Shown: in pieces, positions 9,164 through 21,432 of the stretch
Layout of the letters: each line of letters starts with the position of its first letter
How positions within the stretch are numbered: the first letter of the stretch is position 1
Source: Euglena gracilis
Taxonomy: Eukaryota > Euglenozoa > Euglenophyceae > Euglenales > Euglenaceae
NCBI GenBank assembly: GCA_900893395.1
Contig: CAAHFI011188510.1
Span: 1-26,178 of the forward strand
DNA: 26,178 bases
Direction of reading: 5' to 3'
Program-made: the position numbers and the translations under genes
Notes under the pieces: model-generated
The model's database searches: none
The model's input: only the letters and a program-made list of their open reading frames with translations
Told to the model about the DNA's origin: nothing

Positions 9164-10380
9164 CCCCCCCCCCAAAAAATAGTACCCCCTTGGGCCGACT
9201 TTGGCCCCCTTGGGACTTCCGGTGAGAAATTAATACCCCCCCCCTGGTTTTGACCTGAAAAAGCAGGGGGAAATCACATTTTCTGACACAAAATTTAAAA
9301 AGCCACTTTTCTGGGTCAGCCGACCTCCAAAAAAAGTAAAAAATCGTCAGAAAATGCATAGAATATTGCCCCCTGTGGGGGTTTTGGCGCTTTTTCATGG
9401 GGTCCTAAAGGACCTCAAAAAAATAAAAAATAATCTCCTCCCTACAGCCGGGATTCCGGGCGAAAAAATACTATCCCGGCGGAAATATTTTGTCGGAGCA
9501 CACAAGCGTGAGCCACCCCGGCAGCGCTAAAAAGGACTTCCCCACCGCTTCCCGTTTGAAATCCTTCCAAATTGCCCGGGCAAAGGCTTTAGTGCGAATC
9601 TCCGGGGGGGGTCCCTTGCAAAACCAGGGGGACCCCCCGCGTCCAGTGTTCGGAGCCAAAGACAATCCCAGAGTGCACAGCCGGCACGAGGAGCCGAAGT
9701 TTGACGTCGCTCCCGAAGTGGAGGGGAGGGGGCACCCTTCCAAAAACTCGGGGGGGCCCTATCTCCTTTCCCCCTGGGGGTGAACAAGGCGTGCCTCGCA
9801 GGTCATTTTTGCTTCGCCCTCAGTGTCCCTTCCTCCCCGGGCGGCTTTTCCTCGAGGGAGTACGACGCTGCCTCATGTCTGAAGAGCTTCCTTCAAAAAC
9901 CTTTTCCGGCCCTCCTTGCTGGGTGTGTGCCCGGCGCCACCTGGGGGATTTGCAAGGGAAACTCTTTTCTCCGAACAAAAAAATTCTGCTCCGCGGAAAG
10001 CCGAAAGTGGCCAAAAACAAACCTCCAAGTGAGGGAGGTTCCCCCCCCCGACGAGGGCACATTATTAAAAAAATTTGCGTCCCCACAGGTGGTGTATTTT
10101 TGTGCTCCCGCACCCTCCAAAACGCTGCCACACAAGGGCCACCGACCACACAACCCCCAAGGCCTTCGACCCAATGGAAAAAACCTTTTCGGGGAAATGG
10201 CGGCATCCTTGCGCTCACCCGGCATTTGCCAAGCTGGGGTAGAAAATGCGACGGCATCGCCTTTTTTCTGACTAACAAAGACTTTGTCGCTTTTTACCCT
10301 AAAACTTGGAAAATCCGGCATACGGTTTCACATTTTGGGGTGCACCACATGGCAAATAAAACGCAATTGTGTGAAATGTG
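9164..10380. other. G/C-run-rich block with uncertain coding, copy 1
   Basis: Long open frames occur on both strands (for example plus 9490-9783 and 9701-10381, minus 9820-10278). Their registers change between copies 1 and 2 at C and G runs, so none is supported. Some stretches look protein-like (plus AKKDFPTASRLKSFQIARAK near 9530, minus DAVAFSTPAWQMPGERKD near 10220), so a decayed or intron-split gene is possible. A 6-bp-arm palindrome GGTCCTAAAGGACC lies at about 9401-9414. No known domain was recognised. Confidence 0.35.
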
Positions 10381-10894
10381 ATGCGAGTGAATCATGAGTG
10401 CAGAAGTTTGGCATTATGCACAATCAACAATCATGTGATGTTTAGACATAATTGCACTGTTGTAAACTGAGACTAGGTGGGAAACCTACCATCCCCCCCC
10501 CCCGCACTGGGGGCACCCCCAGACATGTTTCAAGCGGAAAAGATGAGCAATTTCCACATTATTTCAAAAAATTTTAAAAATACTCGGTGTATAAAATTTT
10601 CTGAAAATAATCATGTTCGCAAATTTTTTTGGTGATAAATCTGCCAACCATTGATTTTTTATTGATTAATGGACATTGACCTGGAGCACGATGGATGGAC
10701 GGGATGCAGATGGGTGGGGGGGGAGAAGGGGGGTGAAGGCTGTTCCCATACCCAGTTCCATCTTTTCCCCATGGCCTTCACAACTTCAAAGCCCATAATT
10801 GCCATCATTTTCATTGCCGACCCCCCACCGTCCCCCACAACCCACCACAAAATAGATAAACAACAGGGGGGGGGGTGGAACAAAAAGAAAATCA
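10381..10894. other. Non-coding A/T-rich then G-rich spacer, copy 1
   Basis: The first part is A/T-rich and carries stops in all frames. The second part (10660-10894) has G and C runs of 8-10 bases. I see no gene, RNA or terminal repeat. Confidence 0.5.
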
Positions 10895-11381
10895 AAGGCC
10901 ATGCCTCAGGAGAATAAGCAGAGGGAAATAGCCATTTGGACCCCTGTGTCGGCACATGGGGGTCAAAAAGAAAACACTACCCCTCCAAAGCACCCCAGAG
11001 AGTGTTAATTTTTGGGATAAAAGAAGCTTGTTTCGAGGATTATTTGGGGCTTTTTTAAGACCGGGGGAGGGGGGTCCCCCCACCCACCCATCCACCCACG
11101 CAATGGAGGGGGGGGCTTTGGGGGGTTTCCATGAAAATGGCCCAAAAAATGCAAAAATGCAAAAAAAATACCATGGCACCAAAAAAATATGTACACTGTT
11201 GCCCCCCCCCCCTTGGGGGCCATGGGCTCGGCCGGACGGTCAAGACTAAAAAAGAAACCTCTGATTTAGGATGCACCCCATAACTAACGGGGGGTGGAAG
11301 AAAAAGAACAACCAATCGTTCAGGGCAAAGTCCTTGGGGGGTCAACAAAATGATCCAAATATATTTCTCTTGTTCGTCGAC
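10895..11381. repeat. Module a: diverged duplicate of 11551-12058
   Basis: It begins with AAGGCCATGCC..AGGAGAATAA and ends with TGTTCGTCGAC, the same borders as module b. Shared internal words include GTGTCGGCACATGGGGGTCAAAAA, GGGTCCCCCCACCCACC and CATGAAAATGGCC. Its right end retains a few codons (minus strand, VDEQE) of the gene X C-terminus, which shows that gene X sequence was once part of the duplicated block. Confidence 0.8.
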
Positions 11382-11390
11382 TTTGGCGCC

Positions 11391-11555
11391 CTTAGGTCCC
11401 GGGACCATTGGGACCATGGGTACCTGCTGGGTTGGCTAGGTGCCAAAAACACCGTTTCCTGGCACATAAAATTCAGCCATATTCCCGTCATTGGATCCCA
11501 GTGATATTTCGAGATGACATAGGATCTAATGACCCTTGAGGGGCTCAAACAAGGC
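11391..11555. repeat. Old diverged 217-bp satellite unit in the core
   Basis: The stretch from CTTAGGTCCCGGGACC to GAGGGGCTCAAACAAG matches most of the 217-bp unit but with many base changes (for example CACCGTTTCCTGGCACATAAAATTC) and lacks the ATCGATTTTTAGG part. The arrays themselves are almost uniform, so this single copy split from them much earlier. It sits between modules a and b. Confidence 0.85.
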
Positions 11556-12058
11556 CATGCCCCAGGGAGAATAAATAGAGGGAAATAAGGAAATAGCCAT
11601 TTGCACCCATGTGTCGGCACATGGGGGTCAAAAAAAAACCAAGCACACTACCCTCCACAGCACCCCCGAGGGTGCTAATTTTTTGGATAAAAAGAGCTTG
11701 TTGCAGGATAAATTATTTGGGGGCTTTTTAAAGACCAAGGGAGGGGGGTCCCCCCACCCACCCCATGGAGGGGCTTTGGGGGGGGGTTCGGGGATTTTCC
11801 ATGAAAATGGCCAAAGAATTGTGAAAATGCTGAAAATGCCATGTCCCCCATTGGACCCCCCCTCGGCGGCCAAGGGCTCGGCCGGAACCCACCCACGGGG
11901 GGGGGGGGTAATACGAAAAAAACCCCTGATTTAGGGTGCACCCCATAAATAACTTTGTGGGGGTGGAAGAAAAAAACAACCAAACGTGCAATACAAAGTC
12001 ATTGGGGGTCAACAAAGGATCCAAAAATGCAATTATGTCATTCCTCTTGTTCGTCGAC
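11551..12058. repeat. Module b: diverged duplicate of 10895-11381
   Basis: This is the partner of module a, about 508 bp long, starting inside the end of the old satellite unit. Its right end overlaps the last codons of the gene X fragment (minus strand ...AVDEQEE and stop at 12038-12040). The two modules differ by substitutions and run lengths, so this duplication is older than the 9-kb tandem amplification. Confidence 0.8.
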
Positions 12059-12830
12059 GGCAACTGCTGAGGGAACCAACCGACGCCTTTTGGGTTGACG
12101 CAAATTTGTGTTCAATGATGGCCGTTGGGCTTGAGCCACCCTGCGTCTGGTATCAACCAATGGACGTTGGTGCCGTGTTCCAGTTTCAATGGCATCAATG
12201 GCTTCTTGCCATGCTTTTGCCACATCAACTTCATGAGGTCTTCCTTAGGCCTCTTTTCAGAATTAAATTATTGTTTTGGGTAAGCAAAAGAAGCCTATTC
12301 CAAGAAAGAAATTTTGCAGTTGCCCGTCAGCACGGCAAGAGATGGCAGCACGACTTTCTTCCCAAGCATCGCGCAACCCGATGTCCCACGTTTTTAGCTG
12401 GCGTTTTCGAAACATCCACTGAGTTTGCAATTGTGATTGTGATAGTGAAAAACATATACACCTGGTTCCAAGATAAAACAATTTCCCGCTCGATGTGCTT
12501 GTTTCAGATTTGAACTTGCTTCAGAAAATTGCATGTGTACATTTTTAAACAAAAGGCAACTCGTCAGTTTTAATGGCCTTTTATTTCTCCAAGATTTTGA
12601 CAAGGTCATGAGCCTCACATCCAAAAGGATTGAAGTGCTTCAAAAGCGCCTGCTAAATCCCGGCTTGCTCCAATGCTCCTCGCTCCATCCAAAAAGACCA
12701 AGCCTCCGGTGTGGAGGCAATGGAGATGCCATGGAATCTAGCATCAACTTCAGCCCCTTTTTCAAAAAAAACATCATAAAAAATACATTTGCATGACACC
12801 CGCCAGTTGGGATGCGTGGTTGGTTGTGTG
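12038..12830 (-). pseudogene. Gene X 3' part, copy 1 (5'-truncated)
   Basis: The minus strand shows exon-like pieces. About 12760-12655 reads EKGAEVDARFHGISIA and STPEAWSFWMERGALEQAG. A piece ending at the donor CCAG|GTGTATATG is followed by a 43-bp intron to AACTCAG|TGG. The exon from about 12425 reads MFRKRQLKTWDIGLRDAWEE. The last exon, about 12223-12038, reads AKAWQEAIDAIETGTRHQRP and ends in a basic stretch (QPKRRRLVP, possibly a nuclear signal) and VDEQEE-stop. I could not find a clean intron joining the last two exons, since no GT lies where it should. The 5' side meets the satellite array at 12855, so the N-terminal half known from 200-740 is missing. The family is unrecognised. It could be a partner protein of the recombinase unit or a captured host gene. 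Confidence 0.5.
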
Positions 12831-12854
12831 CACAATTCACGGTGGTACGTTTGG

Positions 12855-14589
12855 GTGCCAAAAACAGTGTTTCCTGGCACATAAGGTTCAGACATATTCC
12901 CGCCATTGGATCCCTTTTGTTAGTGATATTTTGAGATCACGTAGGATCTAGTGACCCCTGAAGGGCTCAAACAAGTCCTAAAGGGTGCGAGAATCGATTT
13001 TTAGGCAACTCTTACGCTCAAAAAGGCCGTCTTAGGTGCCCGGGACCATGGGTACCGGCTGGGCTGGCTGGGTGCCAAAAACAGTGTTTCCTGGCACATA
13101 AGGTTCAGACATATTCCCGCCATTGGATCCCTTTTGTTAGTGATATTTTGAGATCACGTAGGATCTAGTGACCCCTGAAGGGCTCAAACAAGTCCTAAAG
13201 GGTGCGAGAATCGATTTTTAGGCAACTCTTACGCTCAAAAAGGCCGTCTTAGGTGCCCGGGACCATGGGTACCGGCTGGGCTGGCTGGGTGCCAAAAACA
13301 GTGTTTCCTGGCACATAAGGTTCAGACATATTCCCGCCATTGGATCCCTTTTGTTAGTGATATTTTGAGATCACGTAGGATCTAGTGACCCTGAAGGGCT
13401 CAAACAAGTCCTAAAGGGTGCGAGAATCGATTTTTAGGCAACTCTTACGCTCAAAAAGGCCGTCTTAGGTGCCCGGGACCATGGGTACCGGCTGGGCTGG
13501 CTGGGTGCCAAAAACAGTGTTTCCTGGCACATAAGGTTCAGACATATTCCCGCCATTGGATCCCTTTTGTTAGTGATATTTTGAGATCACGTAGGATCTA
13601 GTGACCCCTGAAGGGCTCAAACAAGTCCTAAAGGGTGCGAGAATCGATTTTTAGGCAACTCTTACGCTCAAAAAGGCCGTCTTAGGTGCCCGGGACCATG
13701 GGTACCGGCTGGGCTGGCTGGGTGCCAAAAACAGTGTTTCCTGGCACATAAGGTTCAGACATATTCCCGCCATTGGATCCCTTTTGTTAGTGATATTTTG
13801 AGATCACGTAGGATCTAGTGACCCCTGAAGGGCTCAAACAAGTCCTAAAGGGTGCGAGAATCGATTTTTAGGCAACTCTTACGCTCAAAAAGGCCGTCTT
13901 AGGTGCCCGGGACCATGGGTACCGGCTGGGCTGGCTGGGTGCCAAAAACAGTGTTTCCTGGCACATAAGGTTCAGACATATTCCCGCCATTGGATCCCTT
14001 TTGTTAGTGATATTTTGAGATCACGTAGGATCTAGTGACCCCTGAAGGGCTCAAACAAGTCCTAAAGGGTGCGAGAATCGATTTTTAGGCAACTCTTACG
14101 CTCAAAAAGGCCGTCTTAGGTGCCCGGGACCATGGGTACCGGCTGGGCTGGCTGGGTGCCAAAAACAGTGTTTCCTGGCACATAAGGTTCAGACATATTC
14201 CCGCCATTGGATCCCTTTTGTTAGTGATATTTTGAGATCACGTAGGATCTAGTGACCCCTGAAGGGCTCAAACAAGTCCTAAAGGGTGCGAGAATCGATT
14301 TTTAGGCAACTCTTACGCTCAAAAAGGCCGTCTTAGGTGCCCGGGACCATGGGTACCGGCTGGGCTGGCTGGGTGCCAAAAACAGTGTTTCCTGGCACAT
14401 AAGGTTCAGACATATTCCCGCCATTGGATCCCTTTTGTTAGTGATATTTTGAGATCACGTAGGATCTAGTGACCCCTGAAGGGCTCAAACAAGTCCTAAA
14501 GGGTGCGAGAATCGATTTTTAGGCAACTCTTACGCTCAAAAAGGCCGTCTTAGGTGCCCGGGACCATGGGTACCGGCTGGGCTGGCTGG
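12855..14589. repeat. 217-bp satellite array 2 (8 copies)
   Basis: GTGCCAAAAACAG starts at 12855, 13072, 13289, 13505, 13722, 13939, 14156 and 14373, a period of 217 (once 216). Units are nearly identical to each other and to the other arrays, which indicates recent homogenisation. The left edge follows CACGGTGGTACGTTTGG, and the right edge is the same GGGT|CCCAAAA switch as at 5966. Confidence 0.98.
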
Positions 14590-15006
14590 GTCCCAAAAAC
14601 GTGGTAGTACAGCCCAGAAACAGCTTGGTCAAGTCCCGCCAGATAGAAACCCGCAAATTTGATAAACAATCCGGCATTGACGTTGGATGCTCCTCATTTT
14701 TGGTTTCCACCCCGGTCCTCTTTTGATTTATTCTCCCACGGACTTAAATAACACACATTGAAAAGCCTGATTCTTCAAAAGAAAATTGCCCCGCTTTTTT
14801 TTCATGAAAACATTTGAAATTTCCACAGAAATATAAACCTGAATAAATTTTCGGTCAAGTCCTGCCCTTGTTTGAATCAGCAAGACAAGCACAAAAGTCA
14901 AACTGACGGCAAGGAGAGATGATATTCATCTGGTGTGACAGGAAGTCCTTTCCCTGCTTACCTACCTGCCAGTCCCACCTTTGTGCGCACGAGCTGAGCA
15001 GTGTTG

Positions 15007-17102
15007 TCAAACGGATGCATCTCCGCGCAGTTTTTGCTTCTTGCATTGAATGTGGTTCAACACCTGCAGGAATGGAAATTGTGGTTTATTCATTTTTGCA
15101 CGATTTATACCTGGTCCATGGCTTGCCTCTTCCTTGATTGGTAGCAGTATGTTTCCTTAATGCACTTTTCACTGGTGAGCATTGCTTCACCAAGGAAGGC
15201 AATATGTTCATTGGCCGGGTTCTCCCTCAAGTAGTCTGTGACGGATGTTCATAGCAAGGGGGGAAAAATAGTAAGCACACCCACAGCAAACATTCGCCGG
15301 GCAATTTGCAGGTTGAGTGAAACACCCAAGTGATCTTGGGCTGCTGTCTTGAAGTACATACTGAAGCCCTTCACGTAAATTGGCTTCCCCCTGGCAGGAC
15401 TGCAAAACACATAATCGTGCTCTATGTTGAGATAATTTCATGGCATTTACCGAAACTTGTAGCAGGGAGTCGAACAGTGATAAGGGTTTTGCACCAACAC
15501 GCTCACCTCACCTTCAAATGGAAGAAGGTAGAAAAGGTTTATAAGAATGTACGTTGCGGTGTTTAACCCAAAAAAAGTTATGGAAATTATCAGAAAAAGT
15601 ATGACTTTATAACCCATTGTGTTAATGCCATGTTCGATGAACTGCCATTGGCCTGTACTTCAACACCCACAGCTTGAAAAGTTCCTCAGCATCCTTTGGT
15701 AGCTCCAAAGTCACATCACCTGTTGTCCTGTGCGTCTTATGCCTCCTTATGAACAGCTCTGTCTTCTCTGGAGAAATATTGTATGAATCTGAAGAAAATG
15801 GATGTTGTGCATGAAAAAGGTCAAGGGATACTTGTGGATGGCGAATTCAACGCCTGCAGTGCCCAAAAAGGTTTTCCACGAAGTGGAGGAATCAAAATCT
15901 GAAGACCAAGCACCAGACAGTCTTGCACGCACCACAAATTGTCTGTCGTCAACTGTCCACGTGCATCCATTTGGAAGACCTTGTCTTTGAAAGCGAGAAA
16001 GCTTTGCAGCACGCTCTCGTACGTTGGTATCGAGCACAGGCTTGAGGAACAATGTAAGTTAAGAAATGCCTCAAAGGTCATGAAATGTCAAAAATTGTGG
16101 CACAATGGTCAACTTCCTTGAAAATATAAAAAAAAACGTTTTTGAAATATTGGTGGAACTCACAAAACCTTTGTACTTTCGACAAAGTTTCGTTTTTTTT
16201 TCATGGATGCAGTGAATTCCAATTTCAATTATGCCACAAATTTAAAATGATTTTTTGCGACTACCAAACCACCACTGCAATCTCACCAGGGAACTTTGCG
16301 GAACAAATCACAAAATTAACACCGTTTTCTTGTGCCGGTACCTGTTCAAAGTGACACTACCTAATAACCTGCAGATAACTGCGGTCAGTGCCCAAGCCTG
16401 GATTGAACGTGTTCATACTTACCAGAAGCACGATCCTCTCGTGAATGAAGAAGGCTGGAGGTCAACGACTTCATAGAGGATAGAAAATTTGACAGCTCAG
16501 CTTCAGGCCATGAAAACTTCAGGCTCCAAAATCTTGAGAAGCATATCAAATTGTGCACCTGATAACAATTTTTGTGGTAGTGCATCAGTGGATTAAATAC
16601 CTGGTCAGCCACATATTTGTTTCTTCTTCCTTTTGAAATCAAATCCTTTGAGAACTCAAAAATGCTCTCCTTTGTGAATGTCAGCCGGTCTTCATGAAAT
16701 GAAGCTAATCGGTGTACCGTGCCACACACTTGCCTAGCTGTTGTGTTGCTTATTTTGGCAGTCGACCTTCCCTCTGAAATGTCTTGAGTACTCCAAACTG
16801 TGAATTGATGCAACAGCTCAGTAACTTCTTTAACTGGGAGGCCATTAATTTGTCGCGGTGCTTCTGAATGCAGGGTTCCTGAAGCTTGTTTCCTAAAAGC
16901 AACTTTACCTTGAGGCGCTGCGGTGAAAACTCGGCGACCGTTCCGCATTCGCGGTGCACCTGTAGAAAACTGAAGTTTCAAGGAAAATTAAAAAACGAAC
17001 ACCTTTCTCGCACCGATGTGAACGATATCCAGCAAGAGAAAAGAACTCTCTTTCACAGACATCGCACTTTTTGCATAACCCGCTGCTCTTTGGTGCTGGC
17101 AT
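15007..17102 (-). CDS. Tyrosine-recombinase-like gene, copy 2
   Basis: Exons mirror copy 1: 17102-17003, 16959-16601, 16558-16423, 16040-15832, 15788-15614, 15511-15451, 15399-15281, 15235-15111 and 15063-15007. Compared exons appear identical to copy 1. The only difference I noticed is one base in the intron 15789-15831 (43 rather than 44 bp). All R, K, R and Y motifs are present, and the exon 15614-15788 shares the copy-1 length, so the same frame doubt applies. Near-identity means this copy arose very recently or has been homogenised. Confidence 0.6.
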
Positions 17103-19498
17103 TTTTTCTGAGGCTGTAACGACACAAAGAGCACTTGATCTATTCCCTATGGCCTGAGGGAAAAAAACTACAGTGCACACTTTCTTTGATGCCATTTGTT
17201 ATGCAAAAGGTATAAAGCATTTTACATCTCCGCCCAGCTGTGGCCACACAAGGTCTTTCCAAACACCCTGGAAAAACTGCCCAAAGAGGGAAGGGACACC
17301 GACGGTGAAGCTCCCAAACGTTTCCAGTGGCCTCAAAAAAACGACGTTGGGATCCCGAGTGATTCGTCGCCGGCTTATGCACTCCAGGAACCTTTAGGGA
17401 ACCAGGAGGAGATGACCAGGAGGGCGAAGCACAAGGGCAGGGTGAGCCCTGCCCTTGAGAGAGCTTGAGCCAGGTGAGTGAAAGAGGACGTCTGCCCCCT
17501 GTTGCACTTCGTCCGATTTGTTCCACAGCGGAGACCGCCCTCCCCAAAGAAAATTTCCGAGTACATGTAAAAGTTGGACGAACTCTAAACTATCAACTTC
17601 TGTCGCCGCATGACCCCCATCTTTGGCTGATCGTCAGCTGATCACTTTAGGGTTAGGGCTAGGGAGACAGCGCGCAGATTTTATTGTTTTGCTTACCTCG
17701 CAAGATTTTTTTGTTTTGCTTACACCTTCCTGCGCCGAAACGCAGCAGCCCCACAAAGCCTTTGTGAGCCCTCCACCCCAATAACCCCCCCCCAAAAAAT
17801 AGTACCCCCCTTGGGCCGACTTTGGCCCCCTTGGGACTTCCGGTGAGAAATTAATACCCCCCCCTGGTTTTGACCTGAAAAAGCAGGGGAAATCACATTT
17901 TCTGACACAAAATTTAAAAAGCCACTTTTCTGGGTCAGCCGACCTCCAAAAAAAAAGTAAAAAATCGTCAGAAAATGCATAGAATATTGCCCCTGTGGGG
18001 GTTTTGGCGCTTTTTCATGGGGTCCTAAAGGACCTCAAAAAAATAAAAAATAATCTCCTCCTACAGCCGGGATTCCGGGCGAAAAAATACTATCCCGGCG
18101 GAAATATTTTTGTCGGAGCACACAAGCGTGAGCCACCCCGGCAGCGCTAAAAAGGACTTCCCCACCGCTTCCCGTTTGAAATCCTTCCAAATTGCCCGGG
18201 CAAAGGCTTTAGTGCGAATCTCCGGGGGGGTCCCTTGCAAAACCAGGGGACCCCCCGCGTCCAGTGTTCGGAGCCAAAGACAATCCCAGAGTGCACAGCC
18301 GGCACGAGGAGCCGAAGTTTGACGTCGCTCCCGAAGTGGAGGGAGGGGCACCCTTCCAAAAACTCGGGGGGGGGCCCTATCTCCTTTCCCCCTGGGGGTG
18401 AACAAGGCGTGCCTCGCAGGTCATTTTTGCTTCGCCTCAGTGTCCCTTCCTCCCCGGGCGGCTTTTCCTCGAGGGAGTACGACGCTGCCTCATGTCTGAA
18501 GAGCTTCCTTCAAAAACCTTTTCCGGCCCTCCTTGCTGGGGTGTGTGCCCGCGCCACCTGGGGGATTTGCAAGGGAAACTCTTTTCTCCGAACAAAAAAA
18601 TTCTGCTCCGCGGAAAGCCGAAAGTGGCCAAAAACAAACCTCCAAGTGAGGGAGGTTCCCCCCCGACGAGGGCACATTATTAAAAAAAATTTGCGTCCCC
18701 ACAGGTGGTGTATTTTTGTGCTCCCGCACCCTCCAAAACGCTGCCCACACAAGGGCCACCGACCACACAACCCCCAAGGCCTTCGACCAATGGAAAAAAC
18801 CTTTTCGGGAAATGGCGGCATCCTTGCGCTCACCCGGCATTTGCCAAGCTGGGGTAGAAAATGCGACGGCATCGCCTTTTTTCTGACTAACAAAGACTTT
18901 GTCGCTTTTACCCTAAAACTTGGAAAATCCGGCATACGGTTTCACATTTTGGGTGCACCACATGGCAAATAAAACGCAATTGTGTGAAATGTGATGCGAG
19001 TGAATCATGAGTGCAGAAGTTTGGCATTATGCACAATCAACAATCATGTGATGTTTAGACATAATTGCACTGTTGTAAACTGAGACTAGGTGGAAACCTA
19101 CCATCCCCCCCCCCGCACTGGGGCACCCCCCAGACATGTTTCAAGCGGAAAAGATGAGCAATTTCCACATTATTTCAAAAATTTTAAAAATACTCGTGTA
19201 TAAAATTTTCTGAAAATAATCATGTTCGCAAATTTTTTTGGTGATAAATCTGCCAACCATTGATTTTTTATTGATTAATGGACATTGACCTGGAGCACGA
19301 TGGATGGACGGGATGCAGATGGGTGGGGGGGGGAGAAGGGGGGTGAAGGCTGTTCCCATACCCAGTTCCATCTTTTCCCCATGGCCTTCACAACTTCAAA
19401 GCCCATAATGCCATCATTTTCATTGCCGACCCCCACCGTCCCCCACAACCCCACAAAATAGATAAACAACAGGGGGGGGGTGGACAAAAAGAAAATCA
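17103..19498. other. Upstream region and G/C-run block, copy 2
   Basis: This is the counterpart of 8480-10894. Frames that are open in copy 1 (such as 8843-9163) change register here after one-base differences in C runs, and a different 245-codon plus frame (18235-18972) opens instead. That instability argues against trusting any single long frame. No domain was recognised. Confidence 0.4.
17647..17664. repeat. Short TTAGGG-like motif, copy 2
   Basis: This is the counterpart of 9026-9043 and appears identical in sequence. Confidence 0.5.
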
Positions 19499-19976
19499 AA
19501 GGCCATGCCTCAGGAGAATAAGCAGAGGGAAATAGCCATTTGGACCCCTGTGTCGGCACATGGGGGTCAAAAAGAAAACACTACCCCTCCAAACACCCCA
19601 GAGAGTGTTAATTTTTGGGATAAAAGAAGCTTGTTTCGAGGATTATTTGGGGCTTTTTTAAAGACCGGGGGAGGGGGTCCCCCCACCCACCATCCACCAC
19701 GCAATGGAGGGGGGGCTTTGGGGGGTTTCCATGAAAATGGCCCAAAAAATGCAAAAATGCAAAAAAAATACCATGGCACCAAAAAAATATGTACTGTTGC
19801 CCCCCCCCTTGGGGGCCATGGGCTCGGCCGGACGGTCAAGACTAAAAAAGAAACCTCTGATTTAGGATGCACCCCATAACTAACGGGGGGTGGAAGAAAA
19901 AGAACAACCAATCGTTCAGGGCAAAGTCCTTGGGGGTCAACAAAATGATCCAAATATATTTCTCTTGTTCGTCGAC
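19499..19976. repeat. Module a, copy 2
   Basis: This is the counterpart of 10895-11381 with the same borders (AAGGCCATGCC to TTCGTCGAC). It is shorter by a few bases in G and C runs. Confidence 0.8.
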
Positions 19977-19985
19977 TTTGGCGCC

Positions 19986-20148
19986 CTTAGGTCCCGGGAC
20001 CATTGGGACCATGGTACCTGCTGGGTTGGCTAGGTGCCAAAAACACCGTTTCCTGGCACATAAAATTCAGCCATATTCCCGTCATTGGATCCCAGTGATA
20101 TTTCGAGATGACATAGGATCTAATGACCCTTGAGGGGCTCAAACAAGG
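19986..20148. repeat. Old diverged satellite unit, copy 2
   Basis: This is the counterpart of 11391-11555 and carries the same diagnostic changes from the array consensus. The diverged unit therefore predates the core duplication. Confidence 0.85.
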
Positions 20149-20651
20149 CCATGCCCCAGGGAGAATAAATAGAGGGAAATAAGGAAATAGCCATTTGCAC
20201 CCATGTGTCGGCACATGGGGGTCAAAAAAAACCAAGCACACTACCCCTCCACAGCACCCCGAGGGTGCTAATTTTTTGGATAAAAAGAGCTTGTTGCAGG
20301 ATAAATTATTTGGGGGCTTTTTAAAGACCAAGGGAGGGGGGGTCCCCCCACCCACCCCATGGAGGGGCTTTGGGGGGGGGTTCGGGGATTTTCCATGAAA
20401 ATGGCCAAAGAATTGTGAAAATGCTGAAAATGCCATGTCCCCATTGGACCCCCCCTCGGCGGCCAAGGGCTCGGCCGGAACCCACCCACGGGGGGGGGGG
20501 GTAATACGAAAAAAACCCTGATTTAGGGTGCACCCATAAATAACTTTGTGGGGGGTGGAAGAAAAAAACAACCAAACGTGCAATACAAAGTCATTGGGGG
20601 GTCAACAAAGGATCCAAAAATGCAATTATGTCATTCCTCTTGTTCGTCGAC
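20145..20651. repeat. Module b, copy 2
   Basis: This is the counterpart of 11551-12058, again ending at TTCGTCGAC inside the gene X C-terminal codons. Confidence 0.8.
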
Positions 20652-21400
20652 GGCAACTGCTGAGGGAACCAACCGACGCCTTTTGGGTTGACGCAAATTT
20701 GTGTTCAATGATGGCCGTTGGGCTTGAGCCACCCTGCGTCTGGTATCAACCAATGGACGTTGGTGCCGTGTTCCAGTTTCAATGGCATCAATGGCTTCTT
20801 GCCATGCTTTTGCCACATCAACTTCATGAGGTCTTCCTTAGGCCTCTTTTCAGAATTAAATTATTGTTTTGGGTAAGCAAAAGAAGCCTATTCCAAGAAA
20901 GAAATTTTGCAGTTGCCCGTCAGCACGGCAAGAGATGGCAGCACGACTTTCTTCCCAAGCATCGCGCAACCCGATGTCCCACGTTTTTAGCTGGCGTTTT
21001 CGAAACATCCACTGAGTTTGCAATTGTGATTGTGATAGTGAAAAACATATACACCTGGTTCCAAGATAAAACAATTTCCCGCTCGATGTGCTTGTTTCAG
21101 ATTTGAACTTGCTTCAGAAAATTGCATGTGTACATTTTTAAACAAAAGGCAACTCGTCAGTTTTAATGGCCTTTTATTTCTCCAAGATTTGACAAGGTCA
21201 TGAGCCTCACATCCAAAAGGATTGAAGTGCTTCAAAAGCGCCTGCTAAATCCCGGCTTGCTCCAATGCTCCTCGCTCCATCCAAAAAACCAAGCCTCCGG
21301 TGTGGAGGCAATGGAGATGCCATGGAATCTAGCATCAACTTCAGCCCTTTTTCAAAAAAAACATCATAAAAAATACATTTGCATGACCACCGCCAGTTGG
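20631..21400 (-). pseudogene. Gene X 3' part, copy 2 (5'-truncated)
   Basis: This is the counterpart of 12038-12830. The last exon (20816-20631) and the MFRKRQLK exon are conserved base for base over long stretches, including the 43-bp intron before the latter. The upstream exon differs from copy 1 by small run-length changes. It is truncated by satellite array 3. Confidence 0.5.
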
Positions 21401-21432
21401 ATGCGTGGTTGGTTGTGCACAATTCACGGTAC

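Larger units (their letters stand above)
5966..12854. repeat. Macrosatellite core, copy 1
   Basis: This segment of about 6.9 kb recurs at 14590-21432 and, cut by the window end, at 24058-26178, always in the same orientation and always bounded by 217-bp satellite arrays. The first 1.2 kb (5966 to about 7200) keeps a constant offset of 8,624 from copy 2. The remainder differs mainly by one-base changes in homopolymer runs. It holds the recombinase-like gene, a gene X fragment, two G/C-run modules and an old satellite unit. Confidence 0.95.
14590..21432. repeat. Macrosatellite core, copy 2
   Basis: This is the second core in the same orientation. Its offset from copy 1 is 8,624 at the left end, falling to 8,593 by the gene X fragment through small run-length differences. 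All elements of copy 1 are present in the same order. Its right junction with the satellite differs: CACGGTACAGGGTACCGGCTGGG here against CACGGTGGTACGTTTGGG in copy 1. Confidence 0.95.

Noticed and set aside
12855-14589. Satellite as 5S rRNA, spliced-leader or tRNA gene repeat
   Set aside because: I searched the 217-bp unit on both strands for 5S internal control words, leader-plus-donor structure and tRNA A/B boxes. The closest, ATCGATT, lacks pairing arms.
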